Shown piece by piece: positions 22,786 to 33,899 of a stretch of DNA of 64,000 nucleotides. Each line of letters begins with the position of its first letter. The first letter of the stretch is position 1. Source of the DNA: Typha latifolia (taxonomy: Eukaryota > Streptophyta > Magnoliopsida > Poales > Typhaceae); NCBI GenBank assembly GCA_019914945.1, contig CM034112.1:8462501-8526500 (forward strand). Direction: 5' to 3'. The position numbers and the translations under genes were made by a program. Under the pieces are notes generated by a model. That model was not told the origin of the DNA, made no database searches, and worked only from the letters and a program-made list of their open reading frames with translations.

Positions 22786-24816
22786 TATAAAGCCTAGCAA
22801 ATATTCACTACTATAGTCTAAAATTAGTACGATAAATGATGCAATAATAAGTAAATATGAATATGCACATATGCATTAGCAATCAATAATCTACCATGCA
22901 TCAATCCGGACTATCAAGTCCTCAAATTCGAGCTCACACCGAGCTCCGCCTATAGGCCATGTCAACACTATACCATATAATATTCATCATCTCATACTAC
23001 CAAGTTTGTAAGATAAGCTTATGCAAAGCTACGCTCGAATGCCACATCAATACTCATACCTGACCACACACATACCCCAAGGAAGGGTAGACCCTAGCGG
23101 TAGAATCGCAAGCCCATCACCCAGCAAACAGCATGACCAATTGTCCGTCACCACAAACTAAAGACATCAGTCGTAAGCCCATCACATAGTTTAGTATCGT
23201 ACATCGATATTGTTATCCGAGCCCTCGGCTCCACATCATCGCACCACCATGCGAAAATCATGAGCCGTCGCTCGTGGATGCTCTCACCACGCATCATCAG
23301 GCACCACTAGGTCTATGTCATCCTAAGCTTCTCTCTCTCTATCTTAAATACCCAAAATGGTATGACTCTCGTCGATCGATAGTAAATTACCCATCGCCCA
23401 GCAAAACGACCGCCTAATTATCTGTGATCAACAAACTGATACCTCAAATGTGGGCCCTAATATATATAAGTATAATAATATCTTCCACCCCTAACCTTAG
23501 CTGAAGAGGTGTCAGGTACTATTGAAACATAGTAATCACCCCTTTTATGGTCGCGCACGTGTGCAAGTGGCATAATATTATACAGCATAATAAGCATAAT
23601 AGAACATACATCATTATCATGTATTACATGCTAACACCCATGATCATGCCCAATAATGGAAATTATGATACACGAAATTTTACCGAATAGCAAATTAAAA
23701 TTAATATGCACGACGTGCAATAATAATAGTAAGAAAAATATATGCACATGTATGATATGAATGTGATGATGTCATAAGATAAGTTATGGCATTCTCTACA
23801 CTACTCCTAAATTATAGAAGTTTCACTTGTCTGAACCACTTTCATGATACTAGTTGCAACTGCGCCATGAGATCATCCTCATAGGATACAAAGTCCACCT
23901 CGATAAGGAAAGTAAATAAAAAAAACATAAGCACAATATTCCTATCACTAATTAGTTAAATAATCTTACCGATATTTACTATAGGCTTGGGTATGTCCTA
24001 GGGGTGGCAAATCTTGACCCGACCCGATTACCCGACACGATAACCCAACTTTTAATCGAGTTTGGATTTAGTATAATCGGGTTCAAGTCATAAACGAGCC
24101 AACCCGCCTAACCAGTTTAATAATCGGGTCATATTTGGGTTTATATAGCTGATCTACTTTGACCGGTTTTACCCATTTAAGTATACGGGTTAGGTCGGGT
24201 CAGGTTAACCCGCCAACCCGTCAACCCATATATATATATAAGCTAACTAAACTCTAAAACGTAAATCATTCACCCACTCTCTCCACTCTCCATCACAGCC
24301 GCAACCTGCAGCCGCCTCATCTCACCACAAAAAAATTTCATCACACATCTCTCTCTCTCCAATCTCTCTAGCCGTCGTCTACCACCTGCCGCGGTGCCTC
24401 CCCCTTAGTCTCCACTTGCCATCTGCCCCGAGAGTTCGCCGGCGTTCATCCGTAGTGCCTCCGTGCCTCCTCTGTCTCCGAATCTCTCCAACTGCCTCCA
24501 TCCGCAGTGCCTCCCAACTCCCACCTCCGTCTCCGCCTCCGTTCGAGTGCCTCTCACCTCCTCTCTCTCTCTCCAAATCTCTCGAACCCCCTCACCCTCA
24601 TCGGATCTCTTCCCCATTTGCCCTAACCTTTACCGCCGCTGCTTGCCGCCTTCACCACCGCTACTGTCCTTCACCGTAACCAGCAACCAAATTGTACTAA
24701 CCCAATAATAATAATAATACTAATAATAAAATAATAATAATAACCCAAAAAAATAATAATGTATAAATTAAATATTAAAAAAAGAGACAAAAAGAAAGAA
24801 AATAAAAAAAATTGGT

Positions 24817-24884
24817 GTTGCATGGCACGAGCCTGTGCCATGCAACTTGTGGGCGCACGTTGAGGGCGCCATGTGCGCCCACAA
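24817..24884. repeat. Two abutting perfect hairpins
   Basis: GTTGCATGGCAC (24817-24828) pairs perfectly with GTGCCATGCAAC (24835-24846) across a 6-nt loop. The next base starts a second hairpin: TTGTGGGCGCAC (24847-24858) pairs with GTGCGCCCACAA (24873-24884) across 14 nt. Such tandem palindromes are unlikely by chance and may be structural elements of the LTR leader. Confidence 0.8.
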
Positions 24885-25019
24885 CCGCCGACCCGGCCAA
24901 CCGGGCCGGGCCAGCTGGCTGCGGCGGGTCACGCCGTCGCCGCAACCGCCGCCCTTCCGCATCCTCCACCGCTTTCCCTCTCTCTCTGTATATATATCTC
25001 TCTCTTTCTTTCTCTCTCA

Positions 25020-25056
<37 letters not shown>

Positions 25057-25133
25057 TTTCTTGCCGACACCGGCCTACTGTCGTCGTCGTTGCCGCCATC
25101 GCCGCCACTACGGTCGAGGTGAGCCTCCCTTCC

Positions 25134-25230
25134 CTTCTTCTTCTTCTTCTTCTTCTTCTTCTTCTTCTTCTTCTTCTTCTTCTTCTTCTTCTTCCTTTCC
25201 TCTACTTCTTCTTCTTCTTCTTCTTCTTCC
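25134..25230. repeat. (CTT)n microsatellite
   Basis: A nearly pure CTT tract interrupted by CCTTTCCTCTA. It produces apparent poly-Ser, poly-Leu and poly-Lys frames that are not genes. Confidence 0.85.
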
Positions 25231-27767
25231 TTTCCTCTACTTCTTTTTCCTCTGTTCATTTTACCTTCTCTGGTAATAAAATACGTGTAAAGTATTTATG
25301 TTATTTAGTTAATCTAAATTAGATCTTTAATTTAATTTGTCAAGGATAGATATATCTAGTAACATGGTAAGTGTAATTAGTGTAATTTCGGTTAATTATA
25401 ATTATAAATATTTGTACATAAATATATTTTTAACTTCATATATTTTATTAGATTAATACATGCCTTTATAATTAGGTATATATATATATATATGTATGTA
25501 TAACTTATTATACATTATTATGCATGTAATATAATAGTAGGCTTATTTAATGTTTATATTACATGATTAAGTAAAGATTATTTTATATGCAACTCTTAAT
25601 TTGTTTAGTAAGGGTAGTAGTGACAAAGTAATTAAAGTATAATTATATAATATAGGTGCTTGTATCTTAAATTATATTATTGTACACGAAGCTCTTTTAC
25701 GTTTTTTTTTTTATCAAGAGAGATTGACTATTATATACTTAATATATAATTAGCAAACTATGGTTTTATAAATAAATCTACAATTAGAATAATAACATAC
25801 TAATATTAGTATAATTAAATATATGATATAGATCAAATTATTTAATAAAAAAACAAAAGAAGGAATTTTAAACCTAATAAATCATCATCTGTTACACAAA
25901 CGGATCATAATTAGATAAATAACTGACCTTATATTACTTAAATATTTTCAGATCTCGAAACCTCTTATTTGAGACCCCGTGGACCCTGACGATGAGTTGA
26001 TGTTGGACTGACAGACGTGAGAGATGCATGGTTAATGTTCTTTGATCAAACTATGAGTAGTCTTATCCCATAGACGCTTTTCTCAAATTAGGTTATAGTA
26101 TATATTATATACATACATGTTTTGGCCTCAAGCATGATTATATGACTTTATCTAGAAATAATTACTATCGAGCATATTTTTATCATACATAGAATTAGAC
26201 TGATCTTGATATGAGTATGATGATGATAAATAGAGATGATTAGAGATGATTATACTGTTATGACTTTGTGTCAGAGTGATTTCTAGTATGAGTGTACATG
26301 TGATAGACTAGCAGGAGTATGCATATGTTAGATACACAGTTGGACACTATATTGCTTCATTTTATCTTGATTCCTATTCCACCTAAATTCTTGTTATGCA
26401 TTGACTTATTATTGTACTGGATATATGCATATGATCTGTCATTTAGAAGAAAAACATGAAATGTGATTGATAAGATAGTTGATAGAAAGCGTGAGGATAC
26501 CCGAGCAGGCGCTAGGGTTAGGGGTGCCTGGAGTGATGATTATGGTCGCTGATATGCGATATCTCGTGGCCCATGTCCGAGGTCAGTTGAGTCTGTGCGC
26601 ACAGACAATCGGACACATGCCGTTCGCCAGGGCATATGTGGCGAGTTATCCTCACGAGGTTTCTATCAACTATATGGGTGCCTGGTCTGGATGGATGTTG
26701 ATACCCTTAGCGGATGGCAGTGTATGATTATATTTGAGATACTCCTTGCGGATGGCAGAGTATGCTCGGAGCCTTCGGACATGAAGTTGAGACCGGGTAT
26801 TGGGTGTTGACTATGCACAGTGGTCTAGTATGATGATATTATACCGAGATGTCAGTGATGATTGTAATGTTGAGAAATGCATATGATTTTATTATCATTT
26901 GGTTACATGATTATCGAGTGATCAATATGCATCATATATAGTTGCATTTGATATCATAGCATGGCCATGGTCGGCATACATCATGTGTCATATTAAAGAG
27001 AGAGTTGTGATGATAGTATAACATGGAGATCTGTTTACTCATTGTCGAGGATTATATACTTTTATCAGTTATGACATATTATATATACTTTTCATTTATA
27101 TTATTGAAGATACATTCACATATTCATTCATGACATGATGCTCTTTCTTATTCATACTATCTAGTACATGATTTACTCTCTGTTTAGCATCACTAATTCG
27201 AGGTAAGGTCTATTTAGTGAGCCTTTTGCTCATGACTCTTTTATTTTTTTTCTAACCCCCTCAGATATGTGAGCATGTATATGTTAGGAGGCAGTATTTG
27301 ATGATGCCATGATTGTATGTGCATAGGAGTGTATCTGTGCGTGACGGGCCCTGCCAGTCTTGTCACATGCACCGCGCGTGACGTGTGCACGCGTAGGCGT
27401 GCACGTGCGAGTGTCGGGCGGGGGTGTTACACAAACCTAATCGTCGTCGGCGGCGGCGCTTGCTACGTTGGCAGTCTAGTTGAGATGTATTGCTTCGTGT
27501 TTTCCAAATGTGTCTCCTCTTTTGTGCTTAACAATTTGGCATTTTGACTTGAGATTACTGCAGCGAGGTAGCAGCATTTGTTCGTGTATTCCTAATAGTT
27601 CTTCACTTCTTTGGTTAGATATTACTGTGGGCTACCATATTGCTTTAACATGCATTTACGATTTGTTCATTGTTATTACTTTGCTATTGTATTACGCTAT
27701 GCAGGCTATGCAGCTTGTACAATAACATCTAGTTCTAACATTTTTATGTTCTGCTTTCTAAATCTCA

Positions 27768-28061
27768 TCATTTTATTTTTCGCAAGGAGACATCCTTGAT
27801 CAAGGTTGACAATATTTCCTCTAAAATAGCTATACACGTTGGAGCTGCTATTGAAGCCATCAATACATTACCAGCTGGAAGCAGAAACTTTGCATTTCGA
27901 TACAATAGAAAGAACTCAAAGAGCAGGCGATCCTTGGAACATACATCGAACTCCATATTAGCTAGAACCTTTAGTGCTTCTAGTGCACCAAAGCCTATTG
28001 CAGCTTTAATTACTGAAGAAATTGTTATTGTGGACGCAAGAAGGAAATGATTGTTGAACAT
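27768..28061. other. Possible captured gene fragment inside the hAT-type element
   Basis: This stretch is open on both strands and has more even base composition than its surroundings. The minus-strand reading (SSVIKAAIGFGALEALKVLA, then LLPAGNVLMASIAAPTCI) resembles the hydrophobic pattern of armadillo-type helical repeats, but I cannot identify a parent gene and the resemblance may be accidental. Capture of exons by non-autonomous DNA transposons is known in plants. Confidence 0.25.
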
Positions 28062-30109
28062 CGATTGCTTTAATTACTGCAGCTTTATGTTTGAATGAGT
28101 TTTGAGATGATAATAGGTTAATTTGTTTGTTTGTTTGTTTAACACATTATTTATATAGAATAAATTAATAAATTTTAAATTTTATACCGGGTAATCGGGT
28201 TAGTAATTGGGTTAGACGGGTCGTGTTATCGGGTCGTGTTAAAACGACCTGTTTATTTAACGGGTTAGACGGGTCGTGTTACTTTGTCGTGTTACCACGA
28301 CCCATTTATTAAACGGGTCGTGTCGTGTTACCCGTTTAATAATCAGATCATGTTCGTGTTTAATAAATACAACTCGTTTATTAATCAGGTCGTGTTCGTG
28401 TTAAGGTAAAGTTGACCCGACCCAGACCCGCTTACCCGACCCGATTGCCACCCCTAGTATGTCCATCTCATAATTCCTACCTTTATTAATTAGGTAGAGC
28501 TGGCATAGTTGTACCAAGGTCTAACACGTTATTAAACGTAATTGAAATAATTTACCTCAAATATCATTCACTAATTATAATCAATTTACAGTAGTTCACG
28601 AAGTCATATTTAATTAATCTGCTTCGTTAAATAGCGCAATTTGCTTAATTCCATGTCTCTATATTAATCTATATTAATTCTCCAATAAGAGCAATTAATA
28701 CGAATACACTCCGATCACCGACTCTATTGGTAAAATTAATTTAACCAAAAACATAATCGACAACGTTAAACTCTACTAAGAGCTAATTCCCAGTTAGAAG
28801 CAATTAGCAATGACACTCAAAGACCATAATCTAATTCAGTAAAATTGATTTACAACAATTATTATAATTAGCAAGTTGACAATGATCATTAATTAAAAAG
28901 GATAAAAAAAGACTACCACAATTTAAATAATAATTAAAGACACATGGGCCAGCCCAAATCAAAACGAAAGTCACTTGGCCATAGCCCAACCCACAACATA
29001 GGCAACGCAGCAGCTCAACTCATGGGCTAGGCTGCACTCAGCCCAAATCCAACATAGGATGGGTTGATAGCAGCCCAACCCAACACACCACTAACTTGGG
29101 TTAGGCTGCAGCACAACCCCAAACAACATAGGTTGGGCCGCACCCCAACCCACAATTACATGGGTTGGGCTGCACCCAACCCAAACCCAACATGGGCTGG
29201 GTTGACACCAGCCAAACCTAACCCAAACCACACTTAGGCTAGGCTACATCTTACCCAAGTAGCCTTGGGCTGGGTTGCAGCCCACCAAGGCAGGGCTTGG
29301 CCAAACCCAACTAGCCTCCCCCCCTCCTCAACTTAGCCTAGCTGAGGAAGAGAAAGGAAGGGGCTGCCGGCGGGCACTACCGCCAGCACGCCGACCGACA
29401 CCCCGCCAACTGGCTGAGGAAGGCACCCGCATTACCGACTGGCCAACAAAGGGGCCAATGGCCACTCACAACCCACCAATGCACCCACTAGTGGGGTGAG
29501 CGAGCTGCCGACATCACCGGTCACCGACAGTCCCAACTAACCCCACTAAAATCTTCCCACCAGCCAGGGGCGACCGACGGCGAGGACCGTCCTCGCCAAG
29601 GCGAGGGGCTGCCTGGCAGCTCCGACCACGAGGGCCCAAATTTTGGGGCCCACAATAACTCCTCGTGAAGAGAAAACTAACCTGCTGATCAGGTAGCCTA
29701 GCCGACGACGAAGGTGGCTAGAAAACCACCTTAAATCTGATAAGGAGAGGCTATTATGAGTAGCCTCCCCTAGGGGCCAGCACGCCCCACAAATGGCGCC
29801 ACCGAGAAGAAGCCGACTAAACCCCTGGCGAGACCACGAGGGGGGAAAACTGAAGGAAAACTCAAAATAAATTAATGAATTGTAAATCAAACTTACCTGG
29901 AGGATGAGGGAGCTCCGGTGCTTCGATCAAGGGGGTCGGCTGTTCCGACGACGCTCTGATGCAGCAAGAAGAAGAAAGGGGGAAAGGACCACCGACGGGA
30001 AGAAGAAAGAATAAAGAAAAAGAAAAGAAGGAAAGAAAAAAAAAAGTGAGGGGGGAGAAGGAACCCCACACGTGTGCGCCCTTTTTTTTGGGATGTTATC
30101 ACTCCCAGC

Positions 30110-30725
30110 TAGACATGATTAAAGGGCCCAGCCCACCCATGCCCGGCCCGACCCGGCTCGGTTTGGACCGGGCTAAGTCCGGCCCGGACCCGGTTTAGGC
30201 CCGGCCCAACCCAAGCTCGAACTATCCATGGGCGGTACGGGCCAACCCTTTGCCCGCCCGACCCGGCCCAAAAGCCCGCCCGTTTGGCCCGCAACTAGGC
30301 CCGCTCATTCTGCTACAGTAGCCTGCCCGTATGCTACAGTAATTTGCCATTGCTACTGTAGCATGCCCGTATGCTACAGTAATTTTAAAAGTATTGTACT
30401 GTTTTGCATTATTTTAAGCACACCTTTAAAAAAATTTAATTTATTTTAATTATTTTTTAAATGGAGGAATATAAATATTTTTTAAAAAAATAAGCTAATA
30501 GTTAAAAAAATTCTAAAAATAGCTAAAATATGGGTTGGGCCGAGTGATTGGTTGGTCGAGCCGGCCCGGTCCGACCGGCTAGCCCGATCTCTCACAGGCC
30601 GACGGGCGGTAACGGGCTAGACTATTCTAGCCCGGCCCGAGTGATTGGTGGGTCAAGCCATGAACAAATACTTAAGCCCGATTGGTCCAAAAAGCCCGGC
30701 CCGGCCCGCCCAATGATCATGTCTA
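30110..30725. mobile_element. hAT MITE, 616 bp
   Basis: The termini TAGACATGAT and ATCATGTCTA are perfect 10-bp inverted repeats, flanked by the exact 8-bp duplication CTCCCAGC (30102-30109 and 30726-30733). The subterminal parts consist of repeated GGCCCGGCCCG-type motifs around an AT-rich centre. There is no coding capacity. The short TGCTACAGTA motif recurs four times near 30310-30380. Confidence 0.9.
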
Positions 30726-30733
30726 CTCCCAGC

Positions 30734-30966
30734 GTCCACTTTTTTTCTAGGAGTTGAAGCAACATTGTTTCCCTCTTGCAATTAAAATAGTATATTTGTA
30801 ATTTTTCAACGTCCTCTACTAAAGAAATTTTTGTATCCCACTGTATTCAACTTACCAACAGATATTAAGTTATGCTAAATATCTGATATGTGTCTCACAT
30901 CTTTGAGAACTATCTTATTACATCAACCAAAATCCGTTTTCTTATATGACAAAAATAGAAGTCCTC

Positions 30967-30998
<32 letters not shown>

Positions 30999-31694
30999 CT
31001 ATTGAAGTATTCCATCTACCCTATGTTGACCTTTTTAAAGAGGTGTTCTACCTCACCTAATATAGTTATAGGTAACACAAAAAGCTTTCATCATCTCATA
31101 TTTTATCTAACAGACTAAAGACATCTCATCGCTACAAAAGCCCAAATATGATGTCTACAGTCTACTGAATTTCTTGGTACATTTGCAAAAAAGAAAAATC
31201 TTTTAATATTTTAGAATAGAAAAAATATGCATTTTTGGTACATATCGGCATCTCTGGTGTAAATTATACTATTTCATTATAAAAATATATGTACTTAATA
31301 TAAAAATAAATATATTCATTTTTAAAAGTTCAATCTTGCTATTAGTAAAACCTGAATTCCTTAGATAGAAAGAAAATTTGGATAATTCTACAAAGTGAGA
31401 CAAATAAAAGAGGTGCTATAAAAATTCAAAATAAATAAATTATTTTGGTCTTTCATACAAATTGCCTGCTTACAAACACGTTTAACAAATATGATTTCTA
31501 GATAGAAGTATTAGACAAATAAACCTTTTCTTTCCTTGCAACTATATCAGTCCAAGCAAAAAAAAGGAATGGAAGACCTTCTCAAAAGACAAAAAGTTAC
31601 TCATGCATGTAGACTGGGACTGACGACTATTATTAGCAAAATAAGCAACATAACACCAGCAGCAAGAGCAGAAACACCTATATTAAAGCAAGGC
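30734..31694. other. Spacer and LDH 3' UTR
   Basis: AT-rich sequence with a CT microsatellite at about 30965-30993. The part from about 31535 to 31694 is the LDH 3' UTR on the minus strand, since a copy of it accompanies the LDH fragment at 4121-4180. Confidence 0.55.
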
Positions 31695-33712
31695 TCACAA
31701 GTCCAGCTGCTTCTGTAACCCCCACAATGTCTCTGCCGACTGCTGCAGCCGCTTTGCCTCCTCTTTAGTGAGCTGCACCTTCGCCACCCCGAGCACGCCG
31801 TTGCGGCCGAGCTGCGCGGGGAGGCTAAGGAAGACCTCTTGGTCAGCGGGGATGCCGTGGAATCCCTTGGCGAGGAGGGAGACGGGGTGGATGAGGCGCT
31901 GGTCGCGGAGGAGGGACCACGCGAGGTTGGCCACGGAGTAGCCGATGGCCCATGACGTGTAGCCCTTGAGGCGGATCACCTCGTAGGCGCTGCCCACGAC
32001 CGCCTTGCGGATATCCTCCAGGACAGCTTGCTCGAAGGGGATGTCGTTATCCCGGAGGGAACTCAGGACAGGAACGCCGCCGAGGCTGATGCTCGACCAG
32101 AGGGCCACTGAGCTGTCGCCGTGTTCTCCGACCATGTACGCCTGTCAATAGATACAATGCAAGAGGGTTAGAAAGATAAGAAAGAGATTTGGATTACAGT
32201 AGAATTCCAACATTTATTCCTTGCGGAATTCTTGTAGATAACCAGTAAAACCTACATAAAAGAAAACAACGCAAAGCTCCAATTTATATGTACATCTGAT
32301 CCACTCTAAGATAAATTTTCTTTTAAGGTAAATATGCACAATCGTAGGGTTGAAATGCAAAATACTCTAAATTTATTACAGAAAACCCAAAGAACTGGGA
32401 GCCGACCGTTAGTAACCCAACTGAGAGTCGAAGAAAAAAAAAAAAGGAAAATTTTCATTTCACACCCTTCCTTGTATGTTTATTTCGATTTACACCCTAT
32501 CTTTTCACTATTTTTTACTTTAATCTTTGCCTTCCTCGTTAGATGGTAAACTTATAATATAATAGATGGTTCGAGATATTTTTATTAATACGAAAAAGTA
32601 AGCAAATAAGAAATATCCTATCCAATGCCAGCCACAAAGTTAAAAAGAAATCTCCAGCTAAACGTATGGATGCAGGAAAATTCCTGCATCCCTATCTGGA
32701 CACGATCTTCTGCCCGAAGAACCGATCCGTACTACATGTCAGGCATTTTATTATGGACTTGGGAAAGAGTAGCAAGGGCAAAAATGTAATTTGATATCTA
32801 AGACGTGGACGGGCGACATTGGTCAATGGCTTAGTAGGTTAGTTGGATAAGGATAACTGCCGCGGATGATTCACCCCCACGTCCTTTATCCTTTGTTATT
32901 AATCCGAGAAAAGGCGGGGTGTGAAACGTAAAAAGCTAAAACAAAAAAGGCAGGGTGTAAAATATAAATTTCCTCAAAATTCTCCTATAGGCTGAGAGGC
33001 GCGGATCCTCCCGCCTTCAATTGGGCCACCAAATTCGCTTCTATGTGGAAGCAATGCAAAGGGCAAAATGGTAATTGAGACTTACTTGGACGTCCTTAGC
33101 GTTGACCTGGAGGTGATCGGCGAGGAGGAACCGGAACCTGGACGAGTCGAGATTCGTGCCGGATCCGATAACCCGATTGGGGGGGAACCCAGAGAGCTTC
33201 CAAGCAACGTAGGTGAGCAGATCCACGGGGTTGGAGACCACCAGGAGCAGCGCCTCTGGCGACTTCTCGGCAAGCGGCGGCACGATCTTGCGGAAGAGCG
33301 CGACGTTCCTGTGGAGCAGATCCAGCCTCGTCTCCCCCGGGATCTGCCTCGCCCCGGCGGTGATGATCGCCAGATCGGACCCGGCGGTGACAGCGTAGTC
33401 GGTGCCGGACACGATCTGGGTGCGGGGGAGGAACGCTGCGGCGTGCTGGAGGTCGAGCATCTCACCGCGGAGCTTGTCGGGGAGGGCGTCGACGAGGGCG
33501 ATCTCGTCGGCGAGGTCCTGTGTGAGGATGGTCTGGGCGATCGCCATGCCAACGTTGCCGGCCCCGATGATGGAGATCTTGATCCGCTTGTGGTGGGGGC
33601 GGGAGGAGCGAGGGGAGGGGGTGGCGAGGATGGGGCGGAAGAAGGCGGAGGAGATGTCATCGGAGATGCCGAGGGAGGAGAGGGAGGAGACCTTGTGCAT
33701 TTTCGCAAACAC
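31695..33712 (-). CDS. LDH: L-lactate dehydrogenase, two exons
   Basis: Catalyses NADH-dependent reduction of pyruvate to lactate in the cytosol, mainly under low oxygen. Exon 1 is 33712-33086 and exon 2 is 32141-31695, joined with a GT-AG intron to give 357 residues, close to the usual plant length. The NAD-binding motif GAGNVG is at 50-55. The active-site loop ARQIPGETR carries Gln123, the residue that selects lactate over malate dehydrogenase activity, and Arg129. Asn161, Asp189 and Arg192 and the catalytic His216 (VGEHGDSS) are all present. A second Met at residue 5 ([11 protein letters not shown]) fits the usual plant LDH N-terminus and may be the real start, giving 353 residues. Exon 1 is very GC-rich, which creates long antisense open frames. 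A TATA box lies upstream at 33798-33805. A truncated copy of exon 2 lies at 3842-4180. Confidence 0.95.
32445..32974. mobile_element. Foldback/MITE-like element in the LDH intron
   Basis: The left arm GGAAAATTTTCATTTCACAC and the reverse complement of the right end (GGAAATTTATATTTTACACC) match over roughly 60-70 bp with mismatches. It occupies more than half of the 944-bp intron. Two elements with similar ends lie at 44684-44990 and 45392-45796. The target duplication is not clear. Confidence 0.6.
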
Positions 33713-33797
33713 TTGGTGGGCACTACAACTACCAGGTAAAAGTTTTATCTAATGGATGATTTCGGTTTGTGTCTTCCTTCGGCTAGGCAAGTGCTAT

Positions 33798-33805
33798 TAT
33801 TTATA
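33798..33805 (-). promoter_or_regulatory. Probable TATA box of LDH
   Basis: On the minus strand this reads TATAAATA, about 90 bp upstream of the first ATG (33712), a normal spacing for a short plant 5' UTR. Confidence 0.6.
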
Positions 33806-33899
33806 ACGCCTGGGAAACGGGAATCGTGATGGGAGTGGGAAGCATATATTCTCTTCCTTGAAAAGTTTTGTGGGGGTGGATGTAGGAGAGTAATAATAA

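Larger units (their letters stand above)
24694..27432 (+). repeat. Candidate solo LTR nested in the hAT-type element
   Basis: The right end GGGGTGTTACA matches the usual Tekay/Del LTR terminus, and the left end TGTACTAACCC is a plausible decayed TGTNACACCC start. Inside lie a CT/TATA-rich promoter-like part near 24980-25050, a (CTT)n tract, and near 27205-27245 a segment with TTTAGTGAGCCTTTTGCTCA, a hallmark of such LTRs. Flanking pentamers CAAAT and CAAAC differ at one base. The 2.7-kb length fits, but the left boundary is uncertain. Confidence 0.4.
23999..28456. mobile_element. hAT-type element with perfect 12-bp TIRs, 4,458 bp
   Basis: The ends TAGGGGTGGCAA and TTGCCACCCCTA are perfect inverted repeats, flanked by the exact 8-bp duplication GTATGTCC (23991-23998 and 28457-28464). 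Subterminal regions (24010-24230 and 28185-28440) are packed with GGGTCGTGTTA / GACCCGACCCG motifs, as in other plant hAT elements. No transposase was found inside, so it is non-autonomous. The interior holds a CT-rich leader-like stretch (24240-24690), a probable solo LTR (24694-27432) and a possible captured exon (27768-28061). Confidence 0.88.
22786..30101 (-). mobile_element. LTR-like block on the minus strand, split by a hAT element
   Basis: Read on the minus strand, it starts TGATAACATCCC at 30101, resembling the TGTAACATCCC / TGTAACACCCC start common in plant Tekay/Del-type LTRs. It runs leftward to about 22786, where a segment with TACTCACCACC resembles the 3' portion of such LTRs. 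Without the hAT element at 23999-28456 it is about 2.86 kb. It contains a degenerate CCAACCCAA-rich stretch (28940-29340) and a GC-rich low-complexity part (29370-29900). No coding domain and no matching target duplication were found, so a truncated solo LTR is the best but unproven explanation. Confidence 0.4.

Noticed and set aside
24416..24708. Pro/Ser-rich frames with a secreted-protein look
   Set aside because: Low-complexity CT-rich sequence inside a transposon, open in overlapping frames on both strands, with no domain.
24775..25322. Ser-, Leu- and Lys-rich open frames
   Set aside because: They translate CT and CTT microsatellites in several registers on both strands.
29275..30102. 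Pro-rich and Phe-rich frames as hypothetical proteins
   Set aside because: They lie in low-complexity GC-rich and TTC-rich parts of the LTR-like block; no conserved motif.
33068..33752. Long open frames on the + strand across LDH exon 1
   Set aside because: Antisense shadows caused by the very high GC content of LDH exon 1; no domain, and the opposite strand is a complete conserved enzyme.
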